A program made the position numbers and the translations under genes. This document shows positions 6,853 through 9,890 of a DNA stretch of 9,890 nucleotides, one piece after another (the stretch's first letter is position 1; the number at the start of each line of letters is the position of its first letter). The stretch lies in the NCBI GenBank assembly GCA_046594105.1, contig JBKJQB010000341.1:1-9890 (forward strand), in the 5' to 3' direction. Below the pieces are notes generated by a model, which saw nothing but the letters and a program-made list of their open reading frames with translations, did not search any database and was not told the DNA's origin. This DNA comes from JBDSGC01 sp046594105. Its GTDB lineage: Bacteria > Acidobacteriota > Thermoanaerobaculia > Gp7-AA8.

Positions 6853-6962
6853 CCCAACCTCAACAATAGTTCTGATGCCCGAGCGACGTTCGGCACGCCC
6901 GAACACGCGTCCGGCCCAAGAACCTCCCGGCCGATGGTGAGCCGGTTCGAATGGAGGGCGGG

Positions 6963-7778
6963 ATGATCCGGATGCTCAAGATGGTGGGAATGACGGCAGT
7001 GCTGGCGGCGGCGCTCGCCGTCGCCGGGGCGACCCCGGCGGCGGCGCAGGGCCAGTTCGTGACGGTCGACTATATGAAGGTCGCCCCGGGCCAGGAGGAC
7101 GCGTACCTGCAGGTTGAGCAGAAGATGTGGAAACCGATCCACGAGGCCCGGGTGAAGGCCGGTAACGCGCTCGGGTGGTACCTGTACCGGGTCTTCTCAC
7201 CGAGCGGCACACTGGTCGATCACAACTTCGTGACCGTCGCCATCTACGGCAGTTTCGAGGCCGTGGAGAATCCGTATTCGAACGAGCTCTTCAGCAAGAT
7301 CGTTCCAGCCCAGAGCGCAGCGGAGTTCACGAAGAAAACAATCGCGGCACGCGACCTCGTCCGATCCGAGGTCTGGAGAGGGATGGTCAGTACACCCGAA
7401 GGCCCGCTCGCGAAGCCCGCACCGTTCCTGAGCGTCGAGTACATGAAAGTGCCGTCGGGCGGTGATGCGGCGTACGTGGAGGTGGAGAAGCTCTGGAAGA
7501 AGATCCATGAGGTGCGGATCAAGGAGGGAACGCTGACCAGCTGGGGCGTTTACGGCCGCATCATGCCGGGTGGAAGCGACTATCCGTACAACTACGCGAC
7601 GACGAGCGAATACAGCCACTTCAAGGATCTGATCGGGCTAGACTTCGCCGCCGTGGTCCAGAAAGCAGGCCTCGGTATGACCGCCAATGAGCTGGGAGAC
7701 CGGACGGCAAAAGCCCGCGACCTGGTGCGCGGCGAGCTCTGGGAGCTTGTCGATTACGTCCAGGCGCCGCCGAAATAG
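6963..7778 (+). CDS. Secreted protein with two tandem dimeric alpha/beta-barrel-like domains
   Basis: A 271-residue protein. The ATG at 6963 is preferred over the ATG at 6951 because GGAGG (6953-6957) lies five bases before it and would otherwise be inside the gene. Residues 1-28 are a signal peptide (MIRMLKM, a hydrophobic Ala/Leu/Val core, then ATPAAAQG, cleavage probably after AAA). The mature protein is an internal duplication: residues 31-142 and 154-264 align over their length. Examples are FVTVDYMKVAPGQEDAYLQVE against FLSVEYMKVPSGGDAAYVEVE, MWKPIHEARVKAG against LWKKIHEVRIKEG, and AARDLVRSEVW against KARDLVRGELW. The beta-helix-beta pattern resembles the ferredoxin-like dimeric alpha/beta barrel (ABM-like) fold, so the two halves may pair inside one chain. 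The ligand or reaction is unknown. No operon partner exists; a strong hairpin follows the stop codon at once. Confidence 0.85.
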   Translation: MIRMLKMVGMTAVLAAALAVAGATPAAAQGQFVTVDYMKVAPGQEDAYLQVEQKMWKPIHEARVKAGNALGWYLYRVFSPSGTLVDHNFVTVAIYGSFEAVENPYSNELFSKIVPAQSAAEFTKKTIAARDLVRSEVWRGMVSTPEGPLAKPAPFLSVEYMKVPSGGDAAYVEVEKLWKKIHEVRIKEGTLTSWGVYGRIMPGGSDYPYNYATTSEYSHFKDLIGLDFAAVVQKAGLGMTANELGDRTAKARDLVRGELWELVDYVQAPPK

Positions 7779-7786
7779 CAGATTCA

Positions 7787-7830
7787 CCTTGTGCCGGCGG
7801 CGCGCCATCGTGCGTGCGCCAGGCGCAAGG
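7787..7830 (+). terminator. Two-tier stem-loop after the duplicated-domain gene
   Basis: Starting 8 bases after the stop codon, CCTTGTGCC (7787-7795) pairs with GGCGCAAGG (7822-7830), nine pairs with one wobble. Inside it GGCGCGC (7799-7805) pairs with GTGCGCC (7814-7820), seven pairs with one wobble, around an 8-base loop. There is no T-run after it, so it may act as a weak or Rho-assisted terminator or protect the mRNA 3' end. Confidence 0.55.
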
Positions 7831-8121
7831 CTCAGCAGAGTGCGCGTGTCCGCGAAATCCATGGTCGCCGATCTTGAGGATCGCGAGCGGACGCTCGAGT
7901 CCCCCACCGAGAAAGAGCATGATGTCGCTGGCCGCGTTTGCCAACGAGCGCGAGAAGGCGGAGCACCGCACTTCGGCGTATCTCACTGTCTGTCACGCTT
8001 TTCATCGTCTGCCTACATGCCCCGGCACGATAACCGGCACAGCGACAACAGGCGCTACCTGCGATTAGTGCCAGCCGGGCGAATGTGCCAACCCTCGGCT
8101 TACAATGCCGGGCGGAATCAC

Positions 8122-8141
8122 AGCCAAACGCAGCCGACCCC
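8122..8141. repeat. Second copy of the 20-base dispersed repeat
   Basis: 19 of 20 bases match 6651-6670 in the same orientation. Here the inverted partner is shorter: CCGAC (8134-8138) can pair with GTCGG (8145-8149). The flanks do not resemble those of the first copy, so the 20 bases are the conserved unit. Confidence 0.55.
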
Positions 8142-8468
8142 TGCGTCGGGATGGGCGCTTATCTCGGATGCGATTCACGGATCCGGGCATCTCTGCCGCC
8201 GTCGTCAGCGATGCGAATCGGAGCGGTTGCGTAAGTGAGCCGCGGCGCTCTCAGGCCCTCACTTGCCGGTTTCACGCGCGTTTCGCGTGTCGGACAGCGC
8301 TGGAGGCGCATGGTCTTCCGGCTGTGACGCACCAATGACGAATCGCGGCGTGCCCATTCAGCTCACCTTTCAGCAAAGTCTATCTTGCCCAAGCGGCGAC
8401 TTGTCCGCCGAAGCGCACAGCGCGGTCGTGGAAGCGCGAAAAGGGCTGCGCTACACGGGCTGGTCTCC

Positions 8469-8496
8469 CACAGCCTGGCCGCCACAGCCTGGCCCC
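8469..8496. repeat. 14-base tandem duplication
   Basis: CACAGCCTGGCC occurs at 8469-8480 and again at 8483-8494, spaced as two 14-base units. It is a small local duplication in non-coding sequence, probably replication slippage. Confidence 0.6.
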
Positions 8497-8569
8497 GGTC
8501 CGAGAACGGGCGTTCCGTTGACTGGAGAGTCCGCGAAGGAATGGTCTGGCTACGGGCCTTCGAGCGCTG

Positions 8570-8575
8570 TATGAT
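8570..8575 (+). promoter_or_regulatory. -10 box candidate for the gene at 8610
   Basis: TATGAT at 8570-8575 would place the transcript start near 8582, about 28 bases before the ATG and just ahead of the ribosome-binding site. This is the same hexamer and nearly the same geometry as at 2631 for the sigma gene. The -35 position (TGGCTA) is poor. Confidence 0.4.
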
Positions 8576-8609
8576 GCGGTCGCTCGAAACCAACCAAACG
8601 GAGGAAAAG

Positions 8610-9101
8610 ATGCGGAAGCTGATGTTAGTTTGCGGTTTCTCCTTCCTGTCTGCGGCGGGGGCACTGGCGCAAGGACAGGTCGACGTACAGTGGCATTGCG
8701 CCCAGCCAGCGCCCGTGCACAGCCTCGACGCCGGCGATCAGCCCAATCACGTTTTCTCGATCAGCCAGGCGAAGTGCAGCGCTACCAAGGGCGAGATCGC
8801 TGGCGTCAAACAGCACGAGGGCGTGGGCACGGAGTTCCATGAGATTACAGGCACGTCGGACCGTTTCCATGGCGTCTACGTCGAAACCCTCGCCAGTGGG
8901 GACAAGATCACCTACACCTACAAAGGCACCGCGACGGTCAAGGCGGCGGGCGGATTGGAGTCAGCCAACCACACCTGGTCGGCAACGAGTGGAACGGGAA
9001 AACTCAAGGGCATCAAGGCGAGCGGCAGCTGCAAAGGTGTCGGCAAGGCTGACGGAACGTCCACGTTCGATTGTTCCGGCAACTACTCGATCCCCAAGTA
9101 G
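8610..9101 (+). CDS. Small secreted four-cysteine protein of unknown function
   Basis: A 163-residue protein. The ATG at 8610 is preceded by GGAGG with five bases of spacing, an excellent ribosome-binding site, so the longer open frame from 8385 is not used. Residues 1-20 form a signal peptide (MRKLMLVCGF, then SAAGALA before QGQ). The mature part has four cysteines (C30, C56, C141, C155), which suggests two disulfides in the periplasm or outside the cell. It is Gly/Thr/Ser-rich with short beta strands (KITYTYKGTATV at 99-110; NHTWSATSGTGKLKGIKASG at 120-139; TSTFDCSGNYSI at 150-161). The SGTGKLKGIKGSG-like turn is seen in small beta-barrel proteins of the allene-oxide-cyclase/DUF3224-like type; that comparison is tentative. 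It stands alone, with a probable promoter at 8570. Function unknown. Confidence 0.85.
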   Translation: MRKLMLVCGFSFLSAAGALAQGQVDVQWHCAQPAPVHSLDAGDQPNHVFSISQAKCSATKGEIAGVKQHEGVGTEFHEITGTSDRFHGVYVETLASGDKITYTYKGTATVKAAGGLESANHTWSATSGTGKLKGIKASGSCKGVGKADGTSTFDCSGNYSIPK

Positions 9102-9274
9102 GCCCTGCGCCCCCCGGCTCGAACCGCGACTCGGTCCGGCTTGGCGGCCGCCCTCACAGACCGGGAAATGCGAGAGCACGCGAGATCTCCACGCGCGCGC
9201 CAATCACGCGAACGTTGTTCAGTAACTACTGTCGCTGCCGAGCAACACGGGGAACCGCACGAGGCGCCGGTTGA

Positions 9275-9655
9275 CCCGACGAAACGGAGCTGGCGTTGCT
9301 GATGACTCAGATGGGCACAGCGAAACGTGGACTGCTCGGGGCGGCGATGGGGCGGGAAGACTTGATGGCGGCAATCACAACCGTTCGTGATCTGGGGAAC
9401 TCTGGTGGAACGGTGACGTGGCGCTCCGAGACGCCATAAACGCTGGCTGGGTAACGGGTCCTCGCATTTTCGCCTCGACGCGCGCCCTTGCACCGGCTGG
9501 TGGCCAGTTTGGTCCGCTGGCTCAAGAAGCGCAGAGCCTCATTCATCAGGAATATGCAGTCGTGAGCGGCGTTGAAGAGGCGCGTCGGGCAGTACGACAG
9601 GCGCTCTATGACGGCGCGGACTGCATCAAAGTCATCGTAGAGGGCGGACGAGGCG
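9275..9655 (+). pseudogene. Amidohydrolase-family remnant, truncated at both ends and frameshifted
   Basis: Two overlapping frames together give one conserved piece of a metal-dependent amidohydrolase (imidazolonepropionase-like group). The first (from 9275, after an in-frame TGA at 9272) reads ...LLMTQMGTAKRGLLGAAMG, then REDLMAAITTVRDLGNSGG. The second, in the next frame, continues NGDVALRDAINAGWVTGPRI, then ALAPAGGQFG and ARRAVRQALYDGADCIKVIV. The shift is a one-base loss near 9407-9409 in the NSGxNGDVALRD motif. About 125 residues remain of a family usually over 400 long. The metal-binding HxH start and the C-terminal half are missing, so it is dead. Similarity stops shortly before the tRNA-Leu 3' end at 9671. 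Confidence 0.8.
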
Positions 9656-9670
9656 GTGCTAACTTAGAGT

Positions 9671-9757
9671 TGGTGCGAAAGGGGGGACTCGAACCCCCAC
9701 GGTGTTGCCACCGCCAGCCCCTCAAGCTGGTGCGTCTGCCAATTCCGCCACTTTCGC
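9671..9757 (-). tRNA. tRNA-Leu (anticodon GAG)
   Basis: 87 bases reading 9757 to 9671. The acceptor strands GCGAAAG and CTTTCGC pair fully, with discriminator A and an encoded CCA (9673-9671). The D-region has GGCGGAATTGGCAGACGC. The anticodon stem is CCAGC/GCTGG with loop TTGAGGG, giving anticodon GAG (Leu, CUC/CUU). The long variable arm CGGTG-GCAA-CACCG marks a class II tRNA. The T-arm is GGGGG-TTCGAGT-CCCCC. All stems are intact, so the gene should be functional. It lies 17 bases downstream of a minus-strand gene end and is probably co-transcribed with it. No terminator hairpin follows its 3' end. Confidence 0.97.
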
Positions 9758-9774
9758 GAGGGTGAGAACGCGCG

Positions 9775-9890
9775 CTACTTCTTCGGCTGCTCCGGCGTCG
9801 TCGTCGGCGTCGAAGGCGCCGCCGGCGCGGGCGTGGTGGCCGCCGGAGCCCCTGTCGGGGCAGGCGTCGAGAGCGGCGGCGCGGTGACGG
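9775..9890 (-). CDS. secG: C-terminal tail of a Pro/Ala/Thr-rich protein, probably SecG (runs off the right edge)
   Basis: The last 37 residues before a TAG (9777-9775) read VTAPPLSTPAPTGAPAATTP and then more of the same, ending PEQPKK. The reading frame is open to the edge and GC-rich at third positions. A low-complexity Pro/Ala tail is common at the C-terminus of acidobacterial preprotein translocase subunit SecG. The immediate downstream tRNA-Leu(GAG) supports this, because E. coli has secG followed by leuU, also tRNA-Leu(GAG). SecG is a small inner-membrane helper of the SecYEG channel. No membrane segment is visible here, so the identity rests on context and tail composition and could be wrong. 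Confidence 0.5.
   Translation of the reverse strand, partial: VTAPPLSTPAPTGAPAATTPAPAAPSTPTTTPEQPKK

Larger units (their letters stand above)
6221..6962. other. Gene-free mosaic region between the kinase and the duplicated-domain protein gene
   Basis: I see no credible gene in these 742 bases. Open frames here run across a tRNA remnant and hairpins and show no protein family. The region holds, in order: an A-rich degenerate repeat array (6268-6351), a GC-rich hairpin (6549-6570), the 3' half of a tRNA-Leu-like gene (6581-6640), a 20-base dispersed repeat with a REP-like hairpin (6651-6688), an odd-centred palindrome AACGGT-C-ACCGTT at 6766-6778, and the leader of the gene at 6963 with an extended -10 at 6847-6852. 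No clear terminator for the kinase gene was found directly after 6220. Confidence 0.7.
7779..8609. other. Long intergenic stretch, no convincing gene
   Basis: Apart from the hairpin at 7787-7830, the second copy of the 20-base repeat (8122-8141), a 14-base tandem duplication (8469-8496) and a -10 box at 8570, I see nothing secure in these 831 bases. A short plus-strand frame at 7922-8068 (48 codons, beginning MSLAAFANEREKAEHRTSAY) has GC-rich third positions in its first 20 codons but no ribosome-binding site and loses codon bias after that. It could be a gene fragment. The frame that opens upstream of 8610 as far as 8385 is Arg-rich and without any domain. Confidence 0.55.

Noticed and set aside
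7621..7986. Minus-strand 121-codon frame over the end of the duplicated-domain gene
   Set aside because: Most of it lies antisense to a well-supported gene and across the hairpin. Its N-terminal part (LGGGLERPLAILKIGDHG) looks protein-like but I could not link it to any family.
9656..9765. Continuation of the amidohydrolase frame through RKGGLEPPR
   Set aside because: This part is antisense translation of the tRNA-Leu gene and not protein homology.

Overview
This is a high-GC bacterial window. The gene style points to Acidobacteriota (a Vicinamibacteria-like lineage would fit): an ECF-type sigma factor paired with a transmembrane Ser/Thr kinase carrying a periplasmic domain and TPRs, an ISAzo13-type insertion sequence, and several small signal-peptide proteins with Ala/Gly/Thr-rich composition. 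The taxonomic call is inference from gene content only.

Left part (1-1606). A 3D-domain cell-wall-type secreted protein runs off the left edge on the minus strand. An intact ISAzo13-family insertion sequence (313-1603) sits 57 bases upstream of its start codon. The element has 17-bp terminal inverted repeats, a full-length DDE transposase and a TAA target duplication, and it probably separates the 3D gene from its native promoter.

Middle (1803-6220). A lone secreted protein of unknown function (minus strand) is divergent from a two-gene plus-strand module. That module is a 187-aa ECF-like sigma factor followed after 44 bases by a 980-aa receptor-type Ser/Thr kinase (cytoplasmic kinase, one membrane span, extracytoplasmic alpha/beta domain, TPR array). 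The pair probably forms a sensing and transcription circuit; no anti-sigma factor is visible. The divergent intergenic region holds a perfect CCCTA-TGAT-TAGGG inverted repeat that contains the likely -10 box of the sigma gene.

Right part (6221-9774). This is a gene-poor mosaic. It contains an A-rich degenerate GGAACAACAC repeat array, the 3' half of a tRNA-Leu-like gene with a hairpin behind it, a REP-like hairpin, and a 20-base repeat shared with a second locus 1.47 kb away. It also contains two small secreted proteins (one an internally duplicated dimeric alpha/beta-barrel protein, one a four-cysteine beta-rich protein) and a 5'- and 3'-truncated, frameshifted amidohydrolase remnant. The segment ends at an intact tRNA-Leu(GAG). 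The 3' half of that tRNA is a direct repeat of the remnant at 6581-6640 (52/60 identical), so the 3 kb between them looks like an old island inserted at the tRNA 3' end, although no integrase remains. Immediately upstream of the tRNA is the C-terminal tail of a minus-strand gene, probably secG; E. coli has the same secG-tRNA-Leu(GAG) order.

No complete new defence or biosynthetic system is evident. The most interesting structure is the tRNA-bounded mosaic and its repeats.
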